From contig NZ_JACMYK010000036.1 in NCBI RefSeq assembly GCF_020889785.1, positions 1 through 54,447 on the forward strand: a stretch of 54,447 nucleotides of DNA. The letters are read 5' to 3'. How positions within the stretch are numbered: position 1 is the first letter of the stretch; every line of letters starts with the position of its first letter. The translations under genes and the position numbers were made by a program. A model generated the notes under the pieces. It searched no databases, was not told the origin of the DNA, and saw nothing but the letters and a program-made list of their open reading frames with translations. Positions 17,373 to 28,521 of this stretch are shown here, one piece after another. The DNA comes from Bradyrhizobium acaciae (GTDB taxonomy: Bacteria; Pseudomonadota; Alphaproteobacteria; Rhizobiales; Xanthobacteraceae).

Positions 17373-17448
17373 AGTGGGCAAAGCGCGCAGTGCCATGCCC
17401 ACCACAGCTGTGTTGTATCGAAGGTGGACCGCGCTTGGCCGGCCCACC
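17373..17448. repeat. Imperfect inverted repeat (GTGGGCAAAGCGCGC type), copy 1
   Basis: GTGGGCAAAGCGCGC on the left pairs imperfectly with GCGCTTGGCCGGCCCAC on the right, and ATGCCCACC lies between them. It occupies the tsaB-nfuA gap. A similar element lies at 44491-44564. Confidence 0.5.
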
Positions 17449-17457
17449 CGGTGCAAA

Positions 17458-18027
17458 TTACATCGGCCGGACTTCCTGCACGTCGGGCACGAAGTGCCGG
17501 AGCAGGTTCTGGATGCCGTGTTGCAAGGTTGCGGTCGATGACGGGCAGCCGGCGCAGGAGCCCTTCATGTTGAGATAGACGATGCCGTCCTTGAAGCCGC
17601 GGAAGGTGATGTCGCCGCCGTCATTGGCAACCGCCGGACGCACCCGGGTCTCGATCAAATCCTTGATCTGCTCGACCGTCTCGGCGTCGGCTTCGTCGAA
17701 GAACTCGTCTTCCTCATCGCGCGCGTCGTCGCTGCCGGCGGTACCGTCGGCGAGCAGCGGCGCGCCGGACATGTAATGCTCCATGATCGCGCCGAGGATC
17801 GCGGGCTTGAGGTGCTGCCAGTCGCCGTCCGCCTTGGTCACGGTGATGAAGTCGGCGCCGTAGAACACGCCGGTGACGCCTGCCACGGCGAACAGCCGTT
17901 CGGCGAGCGGCGAGCGGGCGGCGGATTCGGCCGAGGAAAATTCCATGGTGCCGGTATCGAGCACCAGGCGGCCCGGAATGAATTTCAGGGTGGCGGGATT
18001 GGGCGTGGCTTCGGTCTGAATGAACAT
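17458..18027 (-). CDS. NfuA-type iron-sulfur carrier protein
   Basis: The 189-residue protein has an N-terminal Nfu_N domain (MFIQTEATPNPATLKFIPG, about 1-90), an acidic linker (100-115) and a C-terminal NifU-like domain (about 118-185). The cluster ligands are C158 and C161 in MKGSCAGCPSS. Such proteins receive and hand on [4Fe-4S] clusters. The start is clear. It lies upstream of tsaB with a repeat in the gap, so it may have its own terminator. Confidence 0.94.
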   Translation of the reverse strand: MFIQTEATPNPATLKFIPGRLVLDTGTMEFSSAESAARSPLAERLFAVAGVTGVFYGADFITVTKADGDWQHLKPAILGAIMEHYMSGAPLLADGTAGSDDARDEEDEFFDEADAETVEQIKDLIETRVRPAVANDGGDITFRGFKDGIVYLNMKGSCAGCPSSTATLQHGIQNLLRHFVPDVQEVRPM

Positions 18028-18172
18028 TTGGCTGTCTCCGGCGTCGCCGGTTCAAGGCCGGCGCGTTGGGGTTCCCTTACCAGATGGCAATTAAAAAGCC
18101 CGCGATCAAGCTGCAAACCGCGGTTCCAGGGCCGTACCCATGCTCTGGAGCGGGTTTCGGGGCCGATTACGC

Positions 18173-18667
18173 TTACGACAGGGCGTCGATCTCGGCATCG
18201 GTCAGGCCGCCCGGCACGATGGTCACCGGGATCGGGAACGCCCCCATGGCATTGGCCATGGTGGTGATGATCGGTCCGGGGCCCTCGGCGCCCGGATTGG
18301 CGGCCAGCACCAGCATCGCGATGTCGACGTCGTTCTCGATCACGTCGAGGATCTGCTCGGTCGGGTCACCCTCGCGAATCACCCGCTCCGGGGTGATGGC
18401 GGCGATCCCGTTGGCGCGGCCAGCGGCGCGGTCGAGCGCCTCGTTTGCGGCCTCCTCGGCCTCCGCGCGCATGATGTCGGCGACCCCGAGCCATTGCTGG
18501 TTCTGGTCCTCGGTCTCGATTACCCGCAGCATCACGACGCCGCCGCCGACCCTGATCGCCCACCGGCTGGCGTAATAGACCGCACGGTCCCATTCCGCGG
18601 TGTCGTCAACGATGACGAGGCATTTCGGCTTGTGACCTGTCTCGTAGCTTCGTCGCTGGGTGGTCAT
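18173..18667 (-). CDS. Universal stress protein (UspA) family protein
   Basis: A 164-residue single Usp domain: KCLVIVDDTAEWDRAVYYASRWA at the N-terminal strand and a C-terminal block DIAMLVLAANPGAEGPGPIIT then FPIPVTIVPGGL. The ATP-binding GxxGx9GS pattern is degenerate (AANPGAEGPGPIITTM), so ATP binding is uncertain. I use ATG at 18667 (MTTQRRSYETG), since the nine residues upstream seem unrelated. Lone gene between trpS and nfuA. Confidence 0.87.
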   Translation of the reverse strand: MTTQRRSYETGHKPKCLVIVDDTAEWDRAVYYASRWAIRVGGGVVMLRVIETEDQNQQWLGVADIMRAEAEEAANEALDRAAGRANGIAAITPERVIREGDPTEQILDVIENDVDIAMLVLAANPGAEGPGPIITTMANAMGAFPIPVTIVPGGLTDAEIDALS

Positions 18668-18708
18668 GCATGTCCCGGTGCTGAACCAAACCAACCCATG
18701 CTGCCATA

Positions 18709-18733
18709 CTCCCTCCCCGTTGGGGAGAGGGAG
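18709..18733 (-). terminator. Hairpin between trpS and the universal stress protein gene
   Basis: CTCCCTCCCC (18709-18718) pairs with GGGGAGAGGGAG (18722-18733) with one bulge. It lies 21 bases past the trpS stop in the minus direction. The T-run is poor, so it may be a short member of the CCTCTCCCC repeat family rather than a terminator. Confidence 0.4.
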
Positions 18734-18754
18734 CGCGCAGGTCTGCCGGTGATG

Positions 18755-19807
<1,053 letters not shown>

Positions 19808-19873
19808 GGTCTAATTCCCGGAAATAGGCTGCTTTTGCGGGCTCGTTTGCCATTTAAGGCCCGCGTGCGCAAG

Positions 19874-21412
19874 TCAGGCGGGGCGCCTTTGCCTGACGGC
19901 GTTAACCGCCTCTCGCCAGCCGATAACGCCGAAAAGCTGCAACAGGAGCCCATAACCGGCGATACCGGCCGCGATCAGCACGAGGAGCGAGGCCGCCTGC
20001 ACCAAACCGTGGCCGCCGGCTGTCGGCAGGGCAGCTTCCGCGAGCCACAGCGCTGCGCCCATCGCGAGTGCCGCGACCAGGATGCGGGGCAGCCGGCGGC
20101 GCGACTCGGCATCGACCGAAAAGCCGAAGGTCGCGGCGCCCTTGCGGATCAGCGCCAGCGCGTTGCTCCAGGCGCCGAGCGTAATGCCTGCGGCAATCCC
20201 GCTCGCGCCGAACATGTGGCCCAGCAGGAAGGCGGCCGCGATCGCGACCACGACCGCCTTCAGCGTCGCGAACAGCGGCGTCATGGTGTCCTCGCGCGCA
20301 AAGAACGCCGGCGACAGCGCTTTCACCAGCACATGCGCCGGCAGCGCCAGCGTCAGCCAGATCAGCGCCTGCGCGGTCGCCGCTGTATCTTCCGCGGTGA
20401 ATGCGCCGTGCTCGAACAGCATCCGCACGATCGGTTCACTCAGCACCATCAGGCCGAGCGTCGCCGGCAGCGCCAGCCCGACCGCGAGCTCGAGGCCACG
20501 CGATTCCGCGTGCGCAATCGCGGCGTGCTCGCCGCCGCGCACCGCGCGCGTCATCTCCGGGATCAGCACGGTGCCCATCGCGACGCCGACGATGCCGAGC
20601 GGCAGCTCGAGCAGGCGGTTGGCGAAATAGAGCCAGGACACTGCCGATGGCGAGGTGGAAGCGATCACCGCGCCGGCTACCATCAGCCATTGCGGCGCGC
20701 TGCTCGCGACCATGCCGGGCACCGCGCGGCCGAGAAAGCCGCGCATTTCGGGATCGAAGGAGACGCGGAGCGGCGAAGCGAGCTTGGCGCCGCGCAGCGC
20801 CAGCATCGACAGTTGCAGCAATCCGGCGACGCCGATCGTGGCCGCCATGACCAGCGCGGCCTGCACCGGCTTCTGCTGCCGCATCAGCAGCACGACCATC
20901 ACTGATATCAGCGCAATGTTGAACAGCAGCGGCGAGAACGCGGTCAGCACAAAGCGCCCCTGCGCATTGAGCAGCGCCATCATCACGGTGACCGGACCGG
21001 CGAAGGCGAGATAAGGCAGCATCAGCCTTGCGTTATCGACCGCGAGTTGCAGCGTCTCTCGGCCGACGAAGCCCGGCGCGATCGCGGCGATCACCAGCGG
21101 CATCAGCGCGCCGATCACGAGCGCGGCCGCGATCACGGCGGCGCTGACCGTGCCGAGCACGCGGCCGGCGAAAGCGCGCGCCGCTGCTTCACCGTCGCCG
21201 TCGCGAACCTTGAGCCAGGCTGGCACCAGCGCAGCATTCAGCCCGCCTTCAGACAGCAGCCGTCGCACCACGTTCACAAGCTGAAATGCGGCCAGAAAGG
21301 CATCCGCTACCGGCCCCGCGCCAAGCAGCGCCGCGATCACGGAATCGCGCACGAAGCCGAGGAGTCGCGAGGCCAGCGTTCCCGAGGAAACCGTGAGGAA
21401 GGAGCGGAACAT
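19874..21412 (-). CDS. murJ: Lipid II flippase MurJ (MviN)
   Basis: MurJ moves lipid II across the inner membrane for peptidoglycan synthesis. The 512-residue protein has about 14 hydrophobic segments and starts MFRSFLTVSSGTLASRLLGFVRDSVIAALLG, with DAFLAAFQLVNVVRRLLSEGGLNAALVP, both hallmark blocks with conserved Arg residues lining the cavity. ATG at 21412 is chosen; an upstream in-frame start adds 19 unrelated residues. trpS follows after about 66 bases. Confidence 0.95.
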   Translation of the reverse strand: MFRSFLTVSSGTLASRLLGFVRDSVIAALLGAGPVADAFLAAFQLVNVVRRLLSEGGLNAALVPAWLKVRDGDGEAAARAFAGRVLGTVSAAVIAAALVIGALMPLVIAAIAPGFVGRETLQLAVDNARLMLPYLAFAGPVTVMMALLNAQGRFVLTAFSPLLFNIALISVMVVLLMRQQKPVQAALVMAATIGVAGLLQLSMLALRGAKLASPLRVSFDPEMRGFLGRAVPGMVASSAPQWLMVAGAVIASTSPSAVSWLYFANRLLELPLGIVGVAMGTVLIPEMTRAVRGGEHAAIAHAESRGLELAVGLALPATLGLMVLSEPIVRMLFEHGAFTAEDTAATAQALIWLTLALPAHVLVKALSPAFFAREDTMTPLFATLKAVVVAIAAAFLLGHMFGASGIAAGITLGAWSNALALIRKGAATFGFSVDAESRRRLPRILVAALAMGAALWLAEAALPTAGGHGLVQAASLLVLIAAGIAGYGLLLQLFGVIGWREAVNAVRQRRPA

Positions 21413-21461
21413 CAGGTCTGTATAGCAGCAGCGCGCCTTGCCGCCAGTGGCCCGAGCTAAG

Positions 21462-21599
21462 CCCGTCATCCCCGCGCAAAGGCTTCGCCTTTGTCGCTGG
21501 AGGTGCGAGCCCGTTCGGCGAGCCTCGGAGGATGAATCGGCCCGACTGGTGGCCGTCGATCCTTCGCGGCTCGCTCCGCTCGCACCTCAGGATGACGGG
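21462..21599. repeat. Palindromic intergenic repeat (GTCATCCTGAGGTGCGAGC type), copy 1
   Basis: CCCGTCATC at the left matches GATGACGGG at the right. Inner segments AGGTGCGAGC, GCCTCG, AGGATG and TGGTGGCCGTCGA recur in the copy at 45761-45866. It lies between the divergent murJ and PfkB kinase genes. Confidence 0.75.
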
Positions 21600-21711
21600 T
21601 TGACAGGTCGCGGTCCCGATAAATTCGTTCCGAATAGCCCGGCTTGCTGCCTCAAGGCGTAACGTGATAGGTCGCGGCTCTTGTTGGGTGGCGTTAACAC
21701 AGGGCAGGTCT

Positions 21712-22713
21712 ATGGCTGACGCAAAATATGACGTTCTCGGGATCGGCAACGCGATCTTCGACATGCTGGTGCAGACCGACGAGGGATTCCTCAGCCGTCA
21801 CGGCATGACCAAGGGCTCGATGCAGCTGATCGACGAGGCGCGCGCCGGCGCGATCTACAGCGACATGGGGGTGGCGACCAAGGTGTCGGGCGGCTCGGCC
21901 GCGAACACCATCGTCGGCGTCGGTAATCTCGGCGCCCGCGCTGCCTATGTCGGCAAGGTCAAGGACGACCAGATCGGCAAGCTCTACGTCCACGACATCC
22001 GCGCCGCCGGCGTGAGCTTCGACACCGCGCCGGCCAAGGCCGGCCCGGCAACCGGCTGCTGCTACATCCTGGTGACGCCGGACGGCGAGCGCACCATGAA
22101 CACCTATCTCGGCGCCGCGCAGGACCTGACGCCCGACGACATCGATCCGGCCCAGATCGCCGCCGCCAGCATCATCTATCTCGAAGGCTATCTCTGGGAT
22201 CCGAAGAACGCCAAGGACGCGTTCGTGAAGGCGGCGACGATTGCGCATGGCGCCGGCCGCCAGGTCGCGTTGACACTGTCGGATTCGTTCTGCGTCGATC
22301 GCTACCGCGACGAATTCCTCGATCTGATGCGCAAGGGCATCGTCGACCTGGTGTTCTCCAACGAGTCCGAGCTGCACTCACTGTACCAGACCTCGGATTT
22401 CGACACCGCGCTGAAGCAGTTCGGCAAGGACACCAAGCTCGGCGTCGTCACCCGCAGCGAGAAGGGCTGCGTCGTGATCTCGGGGAATGACGTCACCTCC
22501 GCGCCGGCTTCTCCGATCGACAAGCTCGTCGACACCACAGGCGCCGGCGACCTGTTCGCCGCCGGCTTCCTGGTCGGCCTGGTGCGCAATGTCGGCCACG
22601 AGAATGCCGGCCGTCTCGGCGCGCTCGCCGCGGCCGAAGTGATCCAGCACATCGGCGCCCGGCCGCTGGTGTCGCTGAAGGATTTGGCAAAGCAGCAGGG
22701 GCTGCTGGTTTAA
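21712..22713 (+). CDS. PfkB-family carbohydrate/adenosine kinase
   Basis: A 333-residue ribokinase-family enzyme. The N-terminal part has DVLGIGNAIFDMLV and the sugar-binding GGSAANTIVGVGNLGA; the C-terminal signature is DTTGAGDLFAAGFLVG, with the catalytic Asp and anion-hole GAGD. The architecture (GIGNAIFD, AAQDLTPDDI) fits the alphaproteobacterial branch usually called adenosine kinase, but other nucleoside or sugar substrates are possible. Start ATG at 21712 follows AGGGCAGG. It is a single gene followed by a repeat. Confidence 0.9.
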   Translation: MADAKYDVLGIGNAIFDMLVQTDEGFLSRHGMTKGSMQLIDEARAGAIYSDMGVATKVSGGSAANTIVGVGNLGARAAYVGKVKDDQIGKLYVHDIRAAGVSFDTAPAKAGPATGCCYILVTPDGERTMNTYLGAAQDLTPDDIDPAQIAAASIIYLEGYLWDPKNAKDAFVKAATIAHGAGRQVALTLSDSFCVDRYRDEFLDLMRKGIVDLVFSNESELHSLYQTSDFDTALKQFGKDTKLGVVTRSEKGCVVISGNDVTSAPASPIDKLVDTTGAGDLFAAGFLVGLVRNVGHENAGRLGALAAAEVIQHIGARPLVSLKDLAKQQGLLV

Positions 22714-22723
22714 GCCGCCTCTT

Positions 22724-22914
22724 ACCTCGCCCCGCTTGCGGGGAGAGGCGTAGGCCGCCTTTGGCGGCCGTCCCCAAGAACGCCGGAGCAAAGCTCCGGC
22801 TATGATGCATCGCGAGATGCTTCCGGGTGAGGGGGTGCAGGTCTCACCCCGGTCACAACTCGCGGAAGCAGCCCCTCACCCCAGCCCTCTCCCCGCAAGA
22901 GCGGGGCGAGGGAG
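22724..22914. repeat. Long imperfect inverted repeat (CCTCTCCCCG type), copy 1
   Basis: CCTCGCCCCGCTTGCGGGGAGAGG at the left pairs as a unit with CCCTCTCCCCGCAAGAGCGGGGCGAGG at the right, and each arm also forms its own hairpin. It fills the gap between the convergent kinase and acyl-CoA synthetase genes, so it may act as a two-way terminator. Related sequence lies at 49699-49864. Confidence 0.65.
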
Positions 22915-22925
22915 AAGAAAGGACC

Positions 22926-24626
<1,701 letters not shown>

Positions 24627-24724
24627 GATCGTCCTCCTCGTGGTCGTGTTCGTGTCGTCGCGCTTTTTTGCGCGATCTTAGTCGTTTGGCGCCGACGGGA
24701 CAGGCCCGACCTATGGCGGGTATG

Positions 24725-24756
24725 AAAAATCCCTCCCCGCGAGGGGAGGGATTTTT
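24725..24756 (-). terminator. Rho-independent terminator after the beta-lactamase-like gene
   Basis: AAAAATCCCTCCCC and GGGGAGGGATTTTT form a perfect 14-bp stem around a 4-base loop, so it has a T-run on both strands. It lies 18 bases past the stop of the minus-strand serine hydrolase gene. Confidence 0.85.
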
Positions 24757-24773
24757 CTTGCTTGACTGGAACC

Positions 24774-25967
24774 TTACGCCGCCCGTTGCCCGCTGCCGGC
24801 GTCGAGCCCGGCATAGATGCCCTTCTCGAAGCCTGCGAAGGCTTCCAGGCTGTGCTTGTCCGCGAACGGCAATAGCTGGGTCAGGATCACGCCGCAGACG
24901 TCGCGCGCCGGATCGATCCAGTAATAGGTGTTGGCAAGGCCGGCCCAGGCGAGGCTGCCGGCGCTGCGGCCTTCCGGCGTCTTGGCGGTGTTGATGAGGA
25001 AGCTCAGTCCCCACTTCTTCACCTGGTCCGGATAGAGGTCGACATCGTTGGTGTACGGCGGCGCCGCCGTCGTCATCTTGCTGACGCTGAGATCGCCCAT
25101 CTGGTTCTGCCCCATGGCCGCGATGGTCTCCGGCTTCAACAGCTGGTTGCCGTTGCCTTTGCCCTTGTTGAGGATCATCTGGCAGAACTTGATGTAGTCG
25201 GCCGCGGTCGAATAGAGGCCGCCGCCCCCCATGTGGAATTCAGGGTTCTGCTCGAGCTCGAATGGGATCGCCGCCAGCGTGCCGTCCTCGCCGCGCGCAT
25301 GCATGCCGACCAGCCGCTTGCGCATGTCGTCGGAGATCTTGAACGCGGTGTCGCTCATGCCGAGCGGCGCGAACATGTTGTCGCGCAGATAGGCATCGAG
25401 CTTCCTGCCGGATGCAGCTTCCACTGCCTTGCCGACGAAGTCGATATTGATGCCGTATTCCCAGCGCGTGCCCGGATCGCTCGCGAGCGGCGTCTTCAGC
25501 GCGGCATTCAGGCAGGAGATGATCCCGGGCGTGCCGGTCTTCTCCATGTATTTCCCCATGTCGGCGTTCCACAGGTCGTAGCAGAAGCCGGCGGTGTGGG
25601 TCATGAGCTTGCGCAGCGTGACCGGCGCCTTTGCCGGCCGCAGCTTCGGCTCGCCCTTGGCGTCGAAGCCATCGAGCACCTGCACCGCGGCGAGATCGGG
25701 CAGCAGCTTGCCGATCGGCTCATCGAGCGAGAGCTTGCCCTGCTCCACGAGCTGCATCGCGCCCGCGCAGGTCACCGCCTTGGTCATCGAGGCGATCCAG
25801 AACACGCTGTCGGCTGTCATCGGATCGCTCTTGGAGAGATCGCGCTTGCCGAACGCGCCTTCGTAGATCACGTCCTTGCCGGTCGCCGCGACTGCGACGA
25901 CACCGGGAATCTCCTTTGCCTCGCTCTTCTGCCGCAATACCTGATCGATCTGAGCCTTGCTCTGCAT
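24774..25967 (-). CDS. Class C beta-lactamase-fold serine hydrolase (EstB/family VIII esterase-like)
   Basis: A 397-residue penicillin-binding-protein-fold hydrolase. The nucleophile motif SxxK is S60-M-T-K63 (WIASMTKAVT); the second motif Y171 lies in WEYGIN; LMTHTAGF and FHMGGGGLYSTAADYIKFCQ are family blocks. There is no signal peptide, which argues against a periplasmic beta-lactamase and for an esterase or amidase. A strong terminator follows. True substrate unknown. Confidence 0.88.
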   Translation of the reverse strand: MQSKAQIDQVLRQKSEAKEIPGVVAVAATGKDVIYEGAFGKRDLSKSDPMTADSVFWIASMTKAVTCAGAMQLVEQGKLSLDEPIGKLLPDLAAVQVLDGFDAKGEPKLRPAKAPVTLRKLMTHTAGFCYDLWNADMGKYMEKTGTPGIISCLNAALKTPLASDPGTRWEYGINIDFVGKAVEAASGRKLDAYLRDNMFAPLGMSDTAFKISDDMRKRLVGMHARGEDGTLAAIPFELEQNPEFHMGGGGLYSTAADYIKFCQMILNKGKGNGNQLLKPETIAAMGQNQMGDLSVSKMTTAAPPYTNDVDLYPDQVKKWGLSFLINTAKTPEGRSAGSLAWAGLANTYYWIDPARDVCGVILTQLLPFADKHSLEAFAGFEKGIYAGLDAGSGQRAA

Positions 25968-26315
25968 TGGGGGCGTCCTCCGGTGGGGTTTATTGTTTTG
26001 AAGTGGGCGGGATCATCCTCCCGCTTTCCCGCTCCCGCAAGGCGGCTGCGCGGCGATGATGTCGCGATGTCGTGAAGCCGAGCTGCATAGGAACGGCCCA
26101 CGCTGAGAGGGCGTTCACCACGCGCACAGATTTTGCGGTGGAGTCCGCGCTTGTCCCGTGACCCGGGAAGGAGGCCACGGTAACGTGATCGGCAGATTGA
26201 TTTTTCGTACCTGTTTTTTGCATTAACGCATTCAGATCGCTGCATAAACGGTGCGGCGAATTGGGATGGATTTGACGAAAAGATTCGTCATTTCGCGCCT
26301 TGCGGGGACGCAGCA
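25968..26315. other. Gene-free stretch between the serine hydrolase and a small unknown gene
   Basis: About 350 bases between divergent genes. AT content rises at 26190-26260 and an inverted repeat TGACGAA-AAGA-TTCGTCA sits at 26273-26290. No convincing ORF or RNA gene seen; probably promoter sequence for both neighbours. Confidence 0.5.
26273..26290. promoter_or_regulatory. Inverted repeat just upstream of the small unknown gene
   Basis: TGACGAA and TTCGTCA form perfect 7-bp arms with a 4-base spacer, ending 25 bases before the start codon at 26316. It could be an operator or a short leader hairpin. Confidence 0.35.
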
Positions 26316-26639
26316 ATGATTTCGACATGGAGTGAATGGAAGCGCTATCCGCGGCCGGGCCGCGGCGAGAATATCGAGGCGCCGATCAGCCCAGGTCTCT
26401 ACGAGGTCCGCTACGCAGGTACCGGTGCGCTGCACTCATTCGAGGCAGTCGACAATGTTGCGCAGGCGCTGGCGCTGCTGCAGAGCGGCGCCAAATCCTG
26501 GTTCGGCCGCCGCGATGCGCGGGCGCAGGCTGATCTCGAATACCGGACCTGCGCAACCTCGACCAAGGCGGATGCCAAGGCCGCAGCCGAGCGCATGATC
26601 GGCCGTCGTGAAACCTATATGTCGGGCGGCGCGATCTGA
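26316..26639 (+). CDS. Small protein of unknown function (WSEWKRYP...EYRTCA type)
   Basis: A 107-residue soluble protein that I cannot assign. It starts MISTWSEWKRYPRPGRGENIEAPI, continues PGLYEVRYAGTG, and has EYRTCATSTKADAKAAAERMIG near the end. I recall related proteins in Bradyrhizobium with the same W-x-x-W, PGxYEVR and YRTCA landmarks. The PGLYEVR segment faintly recalls a GIY-YIG start, but no catalytic Arg/Glu arrangement is evident. Codon use fits a real gene and no longer ORF opposes it. It lies between divergent and downstream metabolic genes with no clear operon. Confidence 0.72.
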   Translation: MISTWSEWKRYPRPGRGENIEAPISPGLYEVRYAGTGALHSFEAVDNVAQALALLQSGAKSWFGRRDARAQADLEYRTCATSTKADAKAAAERMIGRRETYMSGGAI

Positions 26640-26789
26640 GCGCGACCCGCACCGGCGCATGAAGAAAGTTCGTGCGCCAGCCCTCAATATTGCTTGAAGC
26701 AGGGTCGCGCCTGTCGCCGGTGCATCGCGGCGGCTTTCCGCTTATATAGGCGGCGAATACCCTTCCAAAGAAATTCCAGGAGTAACGCC

Positions 26790-28286
26790 ATGACCCCGCC
26801 CGTTGCCGCACGCGCCACGCCATCCGCAGCATCCTCCCTGCAAGGCCGCCTGAAGGACCCGTCGCTGCTGCGCGACCGCTGCTATATCGACGGCGCCTGG
26901 GTCGGTACGCCCGAATTCGCCGTCAACAATCCGGCGACCGGCGTCGAGCTGATCAAGATCGCGCAGCTGGGCGCCGATGATGCCACCAAAGCCGTCGAGG
27001 CCGCGCAGCGCGCGTTTCCGGCCTGGGCCAAGCTCACCGCGAAACAGCGCTCCAACATCCTGCGCAAATGGTTCGACCTGATCATCGCCAATCGCGAGGA
27101 TCTCGCGCTGATCCTGACCTCGGAGCAGGGCAAGCCGTTGGCGGAAGCGCTCGGCGAAGTCGACATCGGCGCGGCCTATGTCGAGTTCTTCGCAGAGGAG
27201 GCCCGCCGCGTCTATGGCGAGACGATCCCCACTCAGCGTCCGGATGCGCGTCTGCTCGCGATCCGGCAGCCGATCGGCGTCTGCGGCGCCATCACGCCGT
27301 GGAATTTCCCGAACTCGATGATCACGCGAAAAGTGTCGCCGGCGCTGGCGGCGGGCTGCACCGTGGTGCTGAAGCCCGCCAACGAGACGCCGCTATCGGC
27401 GCTTGCGCTGGCGGTACTGGCCGAGAAGGCCGGCGTGCCGAAGGGCGTGCTCAACATCATCACCGGTGATGCGCCGCCGATCGGCAAGGTGCTGTGCGAG
27501 CATCCCGCGGTGCGGTTCGTCGGCTTCACCGGTTCGACCAATGTCGGCAAGATCCTGTACCGGCAGGCATCGGTCGGCGTGAAGAAGCTCGGCCTCGAGC
27601 TCGGCGGCAACGCGCCGTTCGTGGTGTTTGACGATGCCGATATCGACGCCGCAGTCGAAGGCGCCATCGTCTCTAAGTACCGCAACATGGGCCAGACCTG
27701 CGTCTGCGCCAACCGTCTCTACGCGCAGGACAAGATCTACGACCAGTTCGTCGAGAAGTTGTCCAAGAAGGTCGCCGAGATGAAGATCGGCGACGGCACG
27801 GAGGCCGGCGTGACCCAGGGACCGCTGATCAACATGAAGGCGATCGAAAAGGTCGAGCGGCACATCGCCGACGCCGTGAAGGGCGGCGCCAAGATCGTGA
27901 CCGGTGGCAAGCGCTCGGCGCTCGGCCGCAGCTTCTTCGAGCCGACCGTGCTGTCGGACGTGAGACCCGACGCACTCGTGGCGCAGGAGGAAACCTTCGG
28001 CCCGCTCGCGCCGGTGATCCGCTTCAAGGACGAGGCCGATGTGATCGCGATGTGCAACGCCTCGCCGTTCGGCCTCGCCTCCTACTTCTACTCGCGTGAC
28101 ATCGGCCGCGTCTGGCGCGTCGCCGAAGCGCTGGAGTCGGGCATGGTCGGCGTCAACTCCGGCCTGATCACCACCGAAGTCGCCCCGTTCGGCGGCGTCA
28201 AGGAATCGGGCCTCGGCCGCGAAGGCTCGCGCCATGGCATGGATGAGTATGTCGAGATCAAATACGTAATGATGGCCGGCGTCTGA
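26790..28286 (+). CDS. gabD: NAD(P)-dependent succinate-semialdehyde dehydrogenase
   Basis: An aldehyde dehydrogenase oxidising succinate semialdehyde to succinate, the last step of 4-aminobutyrate breakdown. In 498 residues the general base E270 is in LELGGNAPF, the nucleophile C304 in GQTCVCANR, and the cofactor/anchor blocks ITPWNFPNSMITRK, FTGSTNVGK and FGGVKESGLGREGS are all typical of GabD. ATG at 26790 is preceded by CCAGGAG. No gabT is nearby in the window. GabD is the best call; related glutarate-semialdehyde dehydrogenases look similar. Confidence 0.92.
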   Translation: MTPPVAARATPSAASSLQGRLKDPSLLRDRCYIDGAWVGTPEFAVNNPATGVELIKIAQLGADDATKAVEAAQRAFPAWAKLTAKQRSNILRKWFDLIIANREDLALILTSEQGKPLAEALGEVDIGAAYVEFFAEEARRVYGETIPTQRPDARLLAIRQPIGVCGAITPWNFPNSMITRKVSPALAAGCTVVLKPANETPLSALALAVLAEKAGVPKGVLNIITGDAPPIGKVLCEHPAVRFVGFTGSTNVGKILYRQASVGVKKLGLELGGNAPFVVFDDADIDAAVEGAIVSKYRNMGQTCVCANRLYAQDKIYDQFVEKLSKKVAEMKIGDGTEAGVTQGPLINMKAIEKVERHIADAVKGGAKIVTGGKRSALGRSFFEPTVLSDVRPDALVAQEETFGPLAPVIRFKDEADVIAMCNASPFGLASYFYSRDIGRVWRVAEALESGMVGVNSGLITTEVAPFGGVKESGLGREGSRHGMDEYVEIKYVMMAGV

Positions 28287-28465
28287 TGCGCCGATCTCTA
28301 TGCCGCCACCCAAAGAGCGGGTCGATCGCGGTTTAAGAACGAGTCGGTTGGTGCGAATGCACGTCTGCAATCAACAGTCGACGCGCGAGTAGAGCAAGTT
28401 TCTATATCGCGCGCATTCCAACGCGCGCAGAAGAACGTTTTGCCAGAAATGAATTCGACCTGGTC

Positions 28466-28501
28466 GGGCAGTCGATCCTCGCTTACGAGGCCCGACTGCC
28501 C
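28466..28501 (-). terminator. Long hairpin after the SDR gene
   Basis: GGGCAGTCG (28466-28474) pairs with CGACTGCCC (28493-28501), and inside this CCTCG pairs with CGAGG around a 4-base loop. It lies 20 bases past the SDR stop on the minus strand. There is no T-run, so it may stabilise the mRNA end rather than terminate by itself. Confidence 0.5.
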
Positions 28502-28521
28502 ACCAGGGCGTCTCGTCGAGG

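Noticed and set aside
21462..21599. Insertion sequence or CRISPR array at the murJ-kinase gap
   Set aside because: The element is a single palindrome without a transposase, target duplication or spaced direct repeats, and it recurs singly elsewhere.
24774..25967. True beta-lactamase giving drug resistance
   Set aside because: The SxxK motif is present, but there is no signal peptide and the family blocks fit esterase or amidase members better.
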